A DNA stretch of 64,000 nucleotides, taken from Phascolomyces articulosus. Lineage: Eukaryota; Mucoromycota; Mucoromycetes; Mucorales; Lichtheimiaceae. The position numbers and the translations under genes are program-made. The notes beneath the pieces were generated by a model. It did no database searches. It saw only the letters and a program-made list of their open reading frames with translations, and was not told the origin of the DNA. Location of the stretch: the NCBI GenBank assembly GCA_025677815.1, contig JAIXMP010000005.1, positions 1,488,001-1,552,000 of the forward strand, written 5' to 3'. This document shows, piece after piece, positions 37,231 through 50,165 of the stretch (position 1 is its first letter; every line of letters starts with the position of its first letter).

Positions 37231-38984
37231 TTATTTTTGAATATGATCAGAACCATACATTTGACAACCAATAGTGGGCACTAATGAACCATCCCCTCCT
37301 TCTGTTTCTCCAGGTGATAATAATACGAAGGTATAATCGTTTTCACCGTTGGTAAAATAATAATGCTGATGGGATTCCCAAGTAAAAGGTGAATCTCGAT
37401 AACCCCATGTGGATAATGATACCCATTTCAACTCTTTCTTGCTCAACAACATTTTTCTACATATTTCAAAATTAATTAAAAAAGTTGTTTTTTCGTCTTC
37501 CAATTTTCAATACCATTCGTTCATCCTTCTTTCTCATGTCTGATGACTACTTACTTTAAGGAGATCAAAATATGGGAAATGAATAAAGGATGGATAAGTC
37601 CAGTCCATTGCATTAAAGTACCCAATCCTGTAGATGCAGAGGTTGGTGGATTATAAACAGAAACAAAACACTCAGGCTTATCATTGACAGTAATTCTATA
37701 TATTATAAAAAAGCAAAATTCATGCTTTCTTTAGTTCTTTTTTTTTTCCTTTGTAGCCTCAACATAAAAATCTTCATCAATACCTATTAGCTTTAATATT
37801 CGCTAAACCAACCCATTCCAATGCTTTAAACGTATTATATTGCCATGTACTATCTGGTCGTGTTGCTAATGAACATCGTAATTCATCGAATGTTGGAATA
37901 TTAATATAGTTAAGTGAATCCAATTTGATATCCATGGATTTCTTTTGCATCGATACAATAGTGTTTGGCCATGGTATATCTTTTGAATCTCCAGAAGCTA
38001 TAAACGAAAAGTGTTCCCCCATGAAGGTTAATATTCAGGGTTGTTCATAGAATTTCTTCCAAAAATTAGATATTTACCTCTATCAATCCATGTGGCTACC
38101 GCTTTGAAAGGTTCAGTAAATGTATTCTCAATACAACTTTTCAATCGATTGTATTTTTTTGTATTGGGTACGAGTTTTCGATCATGTAAATCCACAGTGA
38201 CAACTAATAAAAACAAATACGTTAATATTTCTCTTGAATGAAAGAAAACACGGCATTGGATGGAGGGGGATATATTCTACTTACTATATTTTTGCCTTAA
38301 TCTATCTTGTTTATTTTGACCATGTTCTGCGACAATCCCAAATGATTCATATGTACTTTTTAATAAACTGAAAATAAGTTTTCCTAAATTTAACAGTGAC
38401 AGATGATGTTTTATTAGTTTTAAAATGGACTGTTATAACAATAACAATAATAACTTAAAGTTGACACTTTACCATGTTGATCTATCGTCACGACATTATC
38501 ACTATCCAAATGTGTATCTATACTATGTAATAAAAATTGATGTGTTTCTAAAAGATTTTTGTGAATCTAGTAAGTATATGATTTCTTTTCATGCAATAGA
38601 GAGTAAAACAGAATGAAACAATATACCAGATCGAATCACGTTTGACAAGAAATCTGGATCAAGAATACTTGCTAATGGTAATTGGACTTGATAATAACTA
38701 CCAGCTATTGTTGTTTCATTGAAATATTGTTTTGTTGTTTCTGTATCACAAAAGGGTAAAAAGACAGATAACTTTATTCCCAAATTTAGGTTTGATCCTC
38801 TCAATTACTTTATATGAAAAAAGTCGCGTCTCTTCTATTTTCTTTTTCTGTTTACCTTGTGATTAAATGAATGAGTTGAAATCACTTCTTGCCATTCTCT
38901 AGCATGCTGTTCAAAATCAAAATACGATAATGTAGCATATGATGGTGTTGGTTCATAATTGGAAAGATAAGCTGATTGACTCAT
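37231..38984 (-). CDS. Ribonuclease P/MRP protein subunit Rpp40-like
   Basis: Subunit of RNase P/MRP, which process tRNA and rRNA precursors. Starts MSQSAYLSNYEPTPSYATLS at 38984. Coding blocks follow near 38740-38630 (YYQVQLPLASILDPDFLSNV), 38363-38285 (SYESFGIVAEHGQNKQDRLR), 38205-38075, 37998-37785 and 37690-37560. The last exon (about 37455-37231) reads KKELKWVSLSTWGYRDSPFT, then the block containing NGENDYTF and the end GCQMYGSDHIQK. The WVSLSxxGxxDSPxxW plus GENxY-F and Q-x-x-GxDH pattern is the C-terminal signature of Rpp40. Exon limits are approximate. Its start is only 213 bp from the oppositely directed XPG gene. Confidence 0.85.
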
Positions 38985-39197
38985 TTATTTTTTGTATACT
39001 TTAAAGAAAAATTGTTATATATTTAAGAGAGAAAAAGAAGAATAAAAAAAAATTTAAGCCCTCTCTTCTTTCTGGCTGCGTTCCTCTTGCCTGAATTTAA
39101 AAGTTTTGAATAGTGTCAAAAAAGAAAAATAACCAACACTCTTTCTCTCTTTTTCTTTTTCTTTTCCGCAGCACATTCAAAAAAATAAGAATAAAAA
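38985..39197. promoter_or_regulatory. Short bidirectional promoter between Rpp40 and XPG genes
   Basis: 213 bp separate the two ATGs. The centre has a mixed GC segment (39075-39090, GCTGCGTTCCTCTTGCC) and both flanks are pyrimidine-rich on the respective transcript strand (39135-39165 for XPG). Both genes must start within this space. Confidence 0.6.
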
Positions 39198-42100
39198 ATG
39201 GGTGTACAAGGTTTATGGACATTGGTCACTCCAGCTGCTCGACCGACACAACTCGAGTCACTACGTAACCGAAAAATGGCAGTAGACGCAAGCATATGGA
39301 TTCACCAGTTTATGCGAACCATGAGAGACAAAGAAGGCAATGCGCTGCGCAATGGTCACTTGCTGGGATTCTTCCGACGTTTATGCAAGTTATTATTCTA
39401 TAACATTAAACCTGTTTTTGTCTTTGACGGTGGTGCACCTGCACTCAAACGATCCACCATTGTAAATTGTGTTTATTTTTTGGTTCCTGTTTTTTTAATA
39501 AAGTGACATGGTTTTTTATTGACCCAATTGATAAAAATAATAATAGAAAGAACGAAGACGACGACGAGAAGGAATCACTAACAATTTAAAAAGAACAGCT
39601 GAAAAGATTTTGAGTGCTCAAGTCAAAACAAGAGTATTATTAGAAGAAGAACGAAAGTAAGTTGTCACTTTTACGTAATAGTGATTTATTGTTTGTTCTA
39701 AAGGGGAAGGAGAGCTATAAAAAATCTGATAAATAACAAACCATTTATCACTACTAACTCTCTCCTATAGACGAAAAGGCGAAACAGAACCACCTCAGGA
39801 TGAAGATTATACCTACTTTGATGAATTAGAAAAAAACGCTGCTTTGGAAAACATTAAACAAAAATTAAAACGAGATCAATATGAGTTACCTGCCATGCCC
39901 TCCAACGAAAACATGAAAAAGATCGATCCACGCTTAGCAACACAGCAAGAATTGATTGATTTTATCAATGAATATCGACCATCGCAAGAAGAAATTGATT
40001 CAGAAGCGTTCTTGGCTTTACCACCTGATATTCAATTTGAAATTGTACGTGATTTGGGAATGGAATCAAGAAAAACCTCATGGGCTCGATTGGATCAAAT
40101 GGTACGACAATCAAGAACCGCCCTGGATTTTTCTAAACAACAAATCAAATTATTGATGCATCGAAATGATATGACCCAACGTATGTTACAAATGAGTGAA
40201 AGACCTAATACACGCGATGGAAATAATGGTTCTTCAGGTGTTCCTACACGGATTGCTGGTGAACGAAGTCGTGAATACATGTTGGTCAAGAATGAAAATG
40301 CGGATGAAGGGCTGGGGTGGAAATTACCTGGATTGAATAGTAGCGCTACAGCAACAACAACAACAACAACAACAGCTACGACAAACAATGAAAGTAGTCA
40401 AAAGGAAGAAGGGGAAGAGTTGGAAGTTGTCGTGGATAATAGAAAAAAAACGGATTGTCAACAAGTACCTCCCCAACAGGAACCGTAAGTTACTGTTGCT
40501 TTAAACAGAGTATGCTAAACCTGTTATAAAAATATATTATCACTAATATACATTTGTTTTGGTGGGGAAAATAACAATATAGTGAAGACAAGGTTAAAAA
40601 TGCACTTGCTTCAAATCCAAAACTTGCTGCTTTAATGGCCAAATTTCAGAGTGACGATGACGAAGAGGAAGAAGAAAAACAAACAGTACAGGAGGAAAAC
40701 ATTAGAAGCACAAATCAATACCATTACCATTATCAATTGCAACAACAAGAAACCGATCAAATGGAGTATTATTCTGATTTTTCTGATGAAGGTGATTATT
40801 ACTATGAGTATGACGATGGCGATGAGGATGAGCCTTTGTTTCTTCAACCTTCATCCGATCGACACCGAGCCTCCTTGGTAGATGATATGCAAGCCTATGT
40901 AGAAGATGATGAGGAAGCCGTCAATGAAGTGATTCGTAGAATTTATGCCAACGAAGCAGAAGAACTTCCACCTTCTGAAGAACTTATTGAACAGACACCT
41001 TCACGAACGGCCACACAATTGGCATTGCCATCATCACAACCCACGTTGACAACAACAACTCCATCAGTGACAGTACCAGCACAAATGCCAGAGAGTGTGG
41101 ACCCAAATGAAATGTATCAATTGTGGTTATCACGTGCTCCAGATTCTTTCATTTACCTTCATTCCATTAACGATGAATATAAACGATTATTGTGTGCTGC
41201 TGTGTTTGATTACGATATACCTCAATTGGAAAGTCAACTCAAACGAGTCCAGAAATTATATGGCAAAACAAGTGATCGTGATAAAATGGGATTGAGTGCT
41301 TTGGGTTTTCAAGAACAATACATGTCCAATATATTGCAATGGAAAAGATATCAACAACAGCTACAACAGCCTGATACAAATATGGCTGATTCTGCTGTTG
41401 TTGATTCACCTTCGATGGAACATGAAGAAAAAAGTTCAAGAGACCCATTGCAACCATCATCATCATCACCTCTTTCAACAGAAAGTACCCAGCCACAACG
41501 ACAGCAGATAAATGAATCATTGACTGAATCCATCACTGTGAATGATTCGAAACCATTCACTGTGCCGAACAACAAAGATTCATCCGATCTGACAATGAAA
41601 GGACAACAACATCAGTCAGTATCTAAGAAACACACAACAACTATAGTTGCTGGTGCCTTATCCCCTGCATCAGAAGATTATGTGATGGTGGATGATGAGG
41701 ATGAAGATGAAATTGATATACCCTTACCTGATAATGCCATTACTCGAAAGGATAAGAGTAAAATGGAACAACAACAATTGCCAAGTCCTGAAAAGACCAT
41801 TGTCCAAGAATCCATAACTACAGCATCGTCTCCTCCTACTGCTGCTCCTTCCCATAGTCAAACCCATGTTGATTCCAATGAGAGTCGCTCAGATGAATTC
41901 ATCAAAGAGATAGATCAAGACCAATCCATGAATGATCAACAACAATTACATTATGCTATTGATACCCTAGAAAAGGTATCTGAAGTAGCGGAACAACAGG
42001 AACAACCACAACAATCCACAGAAGAGTTGGAACAGGAATATAAAGCAGCAAAAGAACGTGCAGAAGAACAACACGGTTATAATTCAGATGAAGAATTAGT

Positions 42101-43385
42101 GGGTGGTGTAGACGGAGAAGAAGATGAATTTGCTCGATTTGTTTCTGATATTGCCAATAAGGATATTGAAAGTGTTCGACAGGAATTACATCGGGATATG
42201 AATGAGTTGAATAAGCAACAACGTAAAGATATGGGAAATAGCGATGAGGTGACAAACCAAATGATTCAGGATATCCAAGTAAGTACTTTGTCTTTATAGT
42301 ATCATAGTGGATTGAGGTTGTATAGAGTGACATGACACTTATCATGATTTTGTTTTATCATCATGGAATAGGAACTGTTGAAATTGTTTGGAATTCCTTA
42401 TGTTGTATCGCCTATGGAAGCTGAAGCCCAATGCGCAGAATTAGCACGTTTATCACTTGTGGAAGGGGTGGTTACGGATGACTCAGATGTATTTTTATTT
42501 GGTGGTACACGGATCTACAAAAATATGTTTAATCAACAAAAATATGTTGAATGTTACGTGATGCAAGATCTTGAACGAGAAATGCGTTTGGATCGAAGTA
42601 AACTTGTACAATTGGCTTTCTTATTGGGAAGTGATTATACAGATGGTATTGCTGGCGTGGGTCCCGTGGCAGCGATTGAAATCTTGGCAGAATTTACAAA
42701 GGAAGATAATGATACCATCGCTGGACCTCTTGAAAGATTCCGTGATTGGTATCAAAGTGGTAAAGATGAAAATGAATTTCAACGAAAACTGGTAAAATCT
42801 CTTTTTTTATGGATTTGGTTTCTGGATCTAGAAAACGTCAGAATGGTTATCTTACCTCTTTTTTTTTTTTGTCGATGATAGAGAAAAAAACACAAGAATC
42901 TTGAAATTCCTGAAGATTTTCCAAATGAACTTGTGATTGAAGCTTATTATCATCCCATGGTGGAATCATCCCAAGAAGAATTTAAATGGGGTACACCACA
43001 GTTGGATATGCTTCGATCGTATTTAATTGAAACGTTTGGATGGCCTGAAAACAAAGCAGACGAAGTATTGATACCTGTTATTCGTGAAATGAATAAGCGC
43101 AAGGTAATGACAATAACGAATCAGGAAAAGAAAGGAAACAATGAATGTGTATGTAACATCTAAACACTTTTTATTGAAATAAAATAGATTGAAGGACAGC
43201 AAACAAACATCGGAACTTATTTTGATTCATCCATGGGAGCAACAGGAAATTATGCACCTCGTAAACGGGCACAGCCTCATAAAAGTAAACGTGTACAAAC
43301 AGCGATCAATCGATGGCGTGGTGAAAAAGATACTGAAGAAACTCCCAAAGAAAAGAAACGAAAGAAAACAACTACCAGCAATTAA
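39198..43385 (+). CDS. RAD2: XPG/Rad2 structure-specific DNA repair endonuclease
   Basis: 3'-side flap endonuclease of nucleotide excision repair. Seven exons (39198-39461, 39547-39656, 39771-40484, 40583-42278, 42372-42791, 42882-43103, 43188-43385) sum to 1207 codons plus stop. N domain: MGVQGLWTLVTPAAR, catalytic Asp in MAVDASIW and in VFVFDGGAP. A long acidic/Gln-rich spacer (about 640 residues) marks the XPG/Rad2 subgroup as opposed to FEN1. I domain: PYVVSPMEAEAQCAEL, VTDDSDVFLFG and LLGSDYTDGIAGVG carry the catalytic acids and helix-hairpin-helix. The C-terminus has a PCNA-binding-type box QTNIGTYF (about 43200-43223) and a Lys/Arg-rich nuclear tail. All key residues are present, so it is probably active. 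Confidence 0.97.
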
Positions 43386-43697
43386 TAATCTCATACACAT
43401 GCACATAGTCATTTTAACATTTTCATTTTTTTTATATATATAAAAATCTATATAGTCGTCATTGTCATATTATATGTCTTTTTTGTATTTTATAATTTGT
43501 ATATTTTGTCATGAACCGCGGGTGGAAGCGCGCTGCATTCACACAATAAAAAAAATCTTTTCCGGATTTTTATTCCACCAAAGAAGGGCTTTTCCCATTG
43601 ACAAATTTATAAAGCTTAAATACTTTCTTTTTTTTTTTGTTTAATTGTCTTCTTTTCTTTCTTGTTTTTTATTTTCTTTTATACATAAACAAAGATC

Positions 43698-46600
43698 ATG
43701 GTACCCATCAAACGTGTATTAACCAAAGAACAACTGGATACATTGGTTTCATTAGCTGATACGATTGTTGGCGAACTTTCACCCGATATCACCAATGCCG
43801 TGACAACCAAAACCATAAAGCGCAATAATAACGTAGTTCTTGCTGCTGATCAAGCACCTTTTACCGACGATGCACAAAGTATCTCAGAGTATTTACGACT
43901 TTCAGGAGGATCTGCTCATCGAGAGGAACTTTTGGATGTAGTGGCGAGAGCACCCGTACGAGGACAACATATGCTTCGTATTTTATTAAATTTACTTTCG
44001 ACTCGGGCAGGTACTTTTGTTCTCACGGGTCATACTCAACCATTTAAACTCTTGTCTCGTAATCAACGGGAAGCAGCTTTCCTCAAATGGAAAGATTCCT
44101 CGTTTGCATCTCTTGTTTCCATGTACAAAGCAATCCTGGGTCTTTCGATTACTGCCATCTATCGTGATCCTACATGTAAAGTACATGCAGCTGTAGGATA
44201 CCCTGTGTATGATCCAGTAAGAACACAAGAAGATTATACCCCACCCCAACCAAGAAAAGATCCTTATACTATGCAGACGGCAGAGCAAGTTGAAAATAAA
44301 CATTTTGATGTCATCATTATTGGAACAGGTGCAGGAGGAGGTAATCATCATGATAATAGAATCCAACAAAATAGCGAATGTTTTTTGAATAATATTATTC
44401 ATAATACTCACATATAATTCTTACCCCACACATTTATTATTTTGATGACGATATATTTTTTAGGCGTTTCTGCTGCTGAATTATCCAAATCTGGTTACTC
44501 TGTATTACTGATCGAAAAATCTAAATATTTGCATGAAAGCGAACTCAAATTAAATGAACGAGAAGCTTATCCTGCTCTTTATGAACAAAGTGGTGCCGTG
44601 AGAACAGAAGATGGAGGTGTTGTTATGGTGAGTTGTTGTTATACAATTGCAGCTATGGATTATTATAAAATCTGGCAATAGATCCATTTTATACCTATTA
44701 ATATGTGCATAACTTTTTTTTTTATCTTTGGCTAATAAAATAGGTAGCAGGAAGTGCATTTGGTGGTGGTACGACTGTAAATTATAGTGTTTCACTAAAG
44801 GTACATAAAAAGTTGCTGTGTGTGTGTCATAGAATATGCGTGTGAGAAATTCACAATATTTGTTGATTCACTACCACTAATAGCAAAGACATACAAACAA
44901 TGGATGTGTGGGGTATGCGGATTAAATTGTTTAGAGGCTAGGATTCATGTGGTAATAACCGTTTTCAATGTTCATAATGAATTATAGCTCCCATATACCG
45001 TACGTGAAGAATGGGCAAAGAAGCATGGTTTACCCCACTTTATTTCACCCAAGGTAAAAATTGTCCCCATCTTTATACATACAGGTTTTTTTTTCTTTGT
45101 AAGATATGTAAAATAATTGGGGAAAAATAATATATTTTTTATAGTTTTCTAACGATTTGGATCGAGTCTATGACCGGATTGGTGCCAGTACAGAAGGCAT
45201 CAAACATAATGGTCCCAATAAAGTGATGATCAATGGTTGTCGGTAAGGCATATAAAGGCAATACAATCAAATTCTTGGCATATATATAATAGGACACTGC
45301 TTCTTGACAAGTAAAAAAATAATAATATAGTAAACTGGGTTACAATGTCTTTGACATTCCGCAAAATACGGGTGGTCATTCTCATGAATGTGGATGGTGC
45401 TATTGCGGTTGTTCTGATGGTATTAAAAATGGAACCATGAATACTTGGTTACGAGATGCTGAACAACACGGAGCCCGATTTTTGGATCGAACAAAGGTAC
45501 TTCGCGTTCTTGTCAACAAGAATAACAAGGAGCGTCAAGCGACTGGAGTTGAATGTCTTGTAGATCATGGAGATCAAAAGAAAATGATTCGAATTTACGC
45601 CAAACGTGTCATTTCATCCGCTGGATCACTACACACTCCTGGTGTTTTGCAACGTAGTGGACTTGTCAATTCAAACATTGGACGTAACCTTCGACTTCAT
45701 CCTGGTAGTATAATCTTTGGATTTTTTGATGAACCCATTGATATGCATATGGGATCCATTGTGACAACGGTATAATATATCATCCATTTATTTATTTTTT
45801 TATGGCAGTTATGATATTGAGTATGAAACTTTGCATATGAAGCAAAAAAAAAGTCATCGTGATATGTATGTTCTAATAATTTGTTACTACTAGGGTTCTG
45901 AATTCAACGGTGATCTTAGTAAAGATGGTTATGGACTCATTTTGGAAATTCCTACCATATCACCCAGTTTCATGGGCTCCTTATTACCATGGCGTGGCAG
46001 TTTCAAACATAAGCAGTTGATGCTTCGATACCGTTTTGCTTCACCCCTTGTACCTTTGTTAAGAGAACATGATTCTGTTGGAACAGTGAACTATGATGAA
46101 AATGGAGATGTCTCAATTAATTACGACTTGACGACCAGTGATCGTAAAAAGTTGGTGGGTGGACTGGTTCGTACATGTTTAATCATGTGTGCTGCAGGCG
46201 CTAGAGAAATTCATACAGGTCAACTTGGTGTGGAGCCTTTTGTTTTCCGTGAACACGAAGAAATTCGTGTTGATAATCGTCGTTTCCAACGCTGGATCAA
46301 TCGAGTGGAGGAATTTGGATTACCTACCAAGGGTAATATTACACTTGTCAGTGCTCATCAACTCGGAACTTGGTAGGTTAATGATATACATCATGATTTC
46401 TTTAGCAGTGGTTGTGTTTATAGAGTAATATACAGATTATTACTGATATGGTGATGAATAAGAGGGAGATACTATTGGATAAAGATACCATGAAAAAAAA
46501 TATTACTACGTGTTTATATTTAACACCAACGATATTGTTTTATCCATTATATTATTCAACATTTTATAGTCGAATGGGTAATTCACCAGATACTTCTGCA

Positions 46601-46789
46601 ACCAAACCCACTGGAGAGACATGGGAAGTGAATAATTTATACGTGGCTGATGCATCTTTATTTCCTACCGCAAGCGGTGTGAATCCTATGGTCACAACAG
46701 AAGCTATTGCTATTCATGTAGCTGCCAATGTAGTTGAATCACTGAAAAATGCATCTTCAAGTTCAGAAACGGAACAAGCCAAGTTGTAG
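43698..46789 (+). CDS. Long-chain fatty alcohol oxidase (FAD-dependent GMC family) with PTS1-like end
   Basis: Oxidises long-chain fatty alcohols to aldehydes with O2, producing H2O2. Eight exons (43698-44340, 44464-44627, 44744-44800, 44988-45053, 45145-45242, 45331-45769, 45894-46372, 46570-46789) give 721 residues. Long N-terminal helical part typical of FAO, then the FAD dinucleotide motif FDVIIIGTGAGGG-VSAAEL, GSAFGGGTTVNYSVSLK, ISSAGSLHTPGVL, and the catalytic pair: His in SAHQLGTC-RMG (split by the last intron) and Asn in ASGVNPMVTTEA. A Cys-rich patch HECGWCYCGCSDG is usual for this family. The protein ends QAKL, which fits a peroxisomal targeting signal type 1. Transcribed in tandem after the XPG gene, 312 bp downstream. 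Confidence 0.95.
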
Positions 46790-47339
46790 TCAACTTCTCT
46801 TGTAGTATGTGATGTAAGATATCCCATCATTATATATATCATAGTAGAGTTTTTATTTAATTTAATAAAAAAAAAGAGGTGACAAGCAATTTATAATATA
46901 ATTCTTCTTTTATTGTGGACATGAATTATTACAATGAATGTATTACATGGAAGTTTTATTACTATTATGTAAATTAAAACAATTTTTTTTTTACACAATG
47001 CGATTCTGGTCGGTAGCAACCGCTAGTTGTTGCTCTGTGGTACAACAAACTATGAATACAGTCAACCCCTGTTTTGCACTTTGATAGTTCCACGAAATTT
47101 GTTGTATTAGATAACGCTTTGCAACATCCGGGAATATAGCCATATAGTAATGAATATCGATACCCCAATAATTGAAATTGCACAATATCCACCACATTAA
47201 GGTAAAAGATTGAAAATTAATAGTACACTCCATTGGATATCAATAATGAATTATAGAAGGTGATGGTAAAATTTTATACTTAAAATTAATCACAATGTAA
47301 ATCTACTGAATATACTATTTATATGTAAATACGTATCTA
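46790..47339. other. 3' flank plus weak minus-strand coding-like fragment
   Basis: A minus-strand block at 46991-47233 begins MECTINFQSFTLMWWILCNF and has coding-like composition, but no neighbours or family were recognised. It may belong to the relic zone on its right. Otherwise AT-rich flank of the alcohol oxidase. Confidence 0.3.
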
Positions 47340-50165
47340 AAACAAGAAATGCATCTCTTACTCACTGTCTGATACAAAAGAACACGTGCCAAAGAGTCCA
47401 CATCCATTGCACTTTTACCAAAAACTCTTGAGCGAAGAATTTTCTTCGTGAGTAAATAACAGAGATGTCTATTGACAATTGATTTCACTTAGCACACACC
47501 ATATTAGATATGTGGTAATCAGGCCTGCGTAATATTATGTGACATTTTAAAATTCCAAGGTTGTCAAGCTTCGTATTTGGCCTAATAGAAGAGTAAGAAA
47601 CTATTAATATCATAGAATCCATATATTCCCATCCCCTCTTTTTTTTATCAAGTAATTTGATCCATTACCATCTAGTTCGGGTAGTTGGAGAATTGAATAA
47701 AGGTGATAAGAATGGAGCCAAGTACGAAGTAATCAAATCCATTTCTGGAATTTCGTCGATAGCTTCAACAACGGGATAATTAACAACACTGCATATATAA
47801 GTACAAAACACGTCAATATTCTGACTGTTATAACTCTTCCACCCTCCTATCCCCTCCTTCTATTTTTCCTTCTTCCGTTCTTACATGTTTCTTACTGAAT
47901 GGATGATCTTGGTTTCTTTTGTATATCTATTTTTTCGAGCATATTTATCAAGATCATTGAGGTCATCGGCACTATCTTTGGTTCGAATAACCAAGTTGAC
48001 AATAACCTATTGTAGCGCTCCTTATTCTGTTTCTTATTTTATTTTCTTTTTCTTATTTTTATTATTATCATTTCATTAGTAGTATCAGTATTATTCTTTG
48101 TAAAGTATATTATATTATAAATTAACATAAAGCATTCTTATTGGATAAAACTTATTCACATGTTACATTTGCTTTGTAACAATTGCAATTGCTTTTGATA
48201 CCATTTGCATTTGCTTTTGCAAATTATTGCAAAAGCAAATAGTATAAATAGAAGACTAGTTTCGATTTCTTTACTTCTTTACTTCTGAGTTCTAACCCTC
48301 AGTTCTTTATTTCGCAGTTTTCAGTACTTTATTTTCTCAATAAAATATCTTAACTTATCCTTAACTTTAAACTTTTTGTCTTTTGAATAAGTGAGATAAT
48401 ATAACATTCGCTATTCTTTCATTATAACAAGACTATTTCTCGTGTGGTTTCAGACGTATAATTCCTGAAAATAAGAACCCCCACACAACCTATCTTTATT
48501 TATTTTATTATTTGGTCCATAAACTGATCATTTCATACAACTTTTATTGATATCATTATCAACTATTTTACTCTATACAGAAGGCTCTTTACCACATATA
48601 GAACGCTTCACTATATAAAAATATATAGATGATGTGAATATAAATATTATTAATATCTTGTTATTCTACGTAACACACTGAAATTATCCCCTTTCTTCTT
48701 TTACCCATTTAAAGTTCATCTTACCAAAACGATTCTTTTTTAATTTTTTACCAATGGAATCATCAAATGGAGATGGAGTATTGGTATAATGGTTCACGAA
48801 TTTTGCCAATGGTTTTGTTTAGGGTAACCACGCCAAAAAAAATCATGCATTAATGGAGAATACTTCCAACTTTTGATAAATAGTATGTGAGTCAACGCCC
48901 TACAGTATAAGAAAAAAATTACGTTTGTCATTAACCATCATATTATTCGAATCGTTTGAATCGTGTGATAATAATAAAAAAAAACTTACAAGAGTTCTTG
49001 GAGATCACTCTCCTGGAACATTTTTCTATGACATAATACTTCTTTTAAATGCTATTTTATACTCATAGAATTTCTGGGCAATGTCTTGGTTATTCACTAT
49101 ATATGGAAGTTCAGGAGGCTGTCCTATTTGAGATAAGTCGAGGCCACTCAATGAGTCAAGCAATCTTGGTAATGTTAATATGGGCTCTGTCTATAGAGCA
49201 ATAACAATGACAGTCATGTTCCTTAGGATTTAGAACCAAAAAAAAAAGATTGACATTAAAATAATAACCAAAACATTACCTCATACTGATATTGGCACTA
49301 TTATTATAACTGTTGCTAAATGTGGTTTCAGTTGGGTTGGACAGATCATCAAATCCCATTACTATATATTATTGGGTAATATTCATAAATACCACACTTA
49401 TGATCCAATCATATAACTAGTAAACAATCAGAAACAACTTACCATAGTTGCCGTTTATTACTACCGCTGGTTATTGTATTGTTGTTGAACCATGTTTTCA
49501 CAGTTCATTTCCTTTATAAAAAATAGCTGTATTTTCAGAAGGGGAAGAACTGAGTGTGGGGCTGCCACCGGATGTTAACTTTTTTGTTTTGATTTACTTT
49601 TATATTATAAAAAGAGCATTAAACTTCATTTTAGTACTGTTATCGTTGGATTGTGATTGATCAACGAAAAAAATAGTACCTTTATTTCGTTTATAAGTCG
49701 CATGGCATTAGCATGCTTTATTTGTAAATTTGAACTATGAATAATCGAATTGAACTCTTCAATAAGATTTGAATCAACGTTAGTATAACCAGGATGTAAT
49801 CGCACAAATGCAGCAAGTGCGCTGTCGAGCTTCTATTTATCAGGATATGTATGGAATAAGTAATGCATTGTTCTTTTTTTGAAATACTGATGGTTGAACA
49901 TGCATAAAATTGGGCCTCCAAACATTTATTACATACATCGTTTATGACTACATGGGATACAAACGCACCGCGAGGATGCCACTAAAGACAAACAGATAAA
50001 TATCACTTATGCTTTATTGTAAAAGACACCACCTATTCTTAATCTTTATTCAATTCAAAATGAGGAAAACAAAACTTACTATCATAGGCAGTGGCCAATA
50101 CCAGCAATACATGCTGTCGAACCAGGCATGCTCGTTTTGGGCTAATCCATGGACGCTACTTTTAT
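47340..50165 (-). pseudogene. Decayed copy A of a repeated hypothetical gene family
   Basis: Exon-like blocks in order on the minus strand: SVHGLAQNEHAWFDSMYCWY (about 50155), WHPRGAFVSHVVIND (49982), KLDSALAAFVRLHPGYTNVD and LIEEFNSIIHNSNLQIKHAN (49835-49684), MGFDDLSNPTETTFSNSYNN (49360), TEPILTLPRLLDSLSGLDLS then ELPYIVNNQDIAQKFYEYK (49199-49050), a frame change to CHRKMFQESDLQELL, GVDSHTIYQKLEVFS (48900), SPFDDSIGKKLKKNRFGKMN (48770), VIVNLVIRTKDSADDLNDLD (48007-47890), and EIPEMDLITSYLAPFLSPLF (47770-47672). Then comes PNTKLDNLG, a deletion that removes the FGEVK motif seen in copy B, and FGKSAMDVDSLARVLLYQTV (47430-47370). Internal stops and frameshifts show decay. I recall this family as common in Mucoromycota; function unknown. 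Confidence 0.7.
48130..48440 (+). mobile_element. Solo-LTR-like insertion inside copy A
   Basis: Sits between two coding blocks of copy A. It has a perfect 14-bp inverted repeat (48209-48222 and 48227-48240), a TATA box TATAAATA at 48243-48250, pyrimidine-rich sequence, then AATAAA at about 48340. TGTTA at 48161 and TAACA ending at 48406 could be the ends, but flanking 5-mers do not match exactly, so the limits are uncertain. No retrotransposon coding sequence is present. Confidence 0.4.

Noticed and set aside
40632..40847. Hydrophobic minus-strand ORF inside the XPG gene
   Set aside because: Mirror of the acidic, GAT/GAA-rich spacer; a shadow of the real coding strand.
44810..44987. Extra exon in the alcohol oxidase (KTYKQWM-like reading around 44885)
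   Set aside because: Direct joining of SLK to LPYTVREEW keeps the frame and the family alignment; the segment is intronic.
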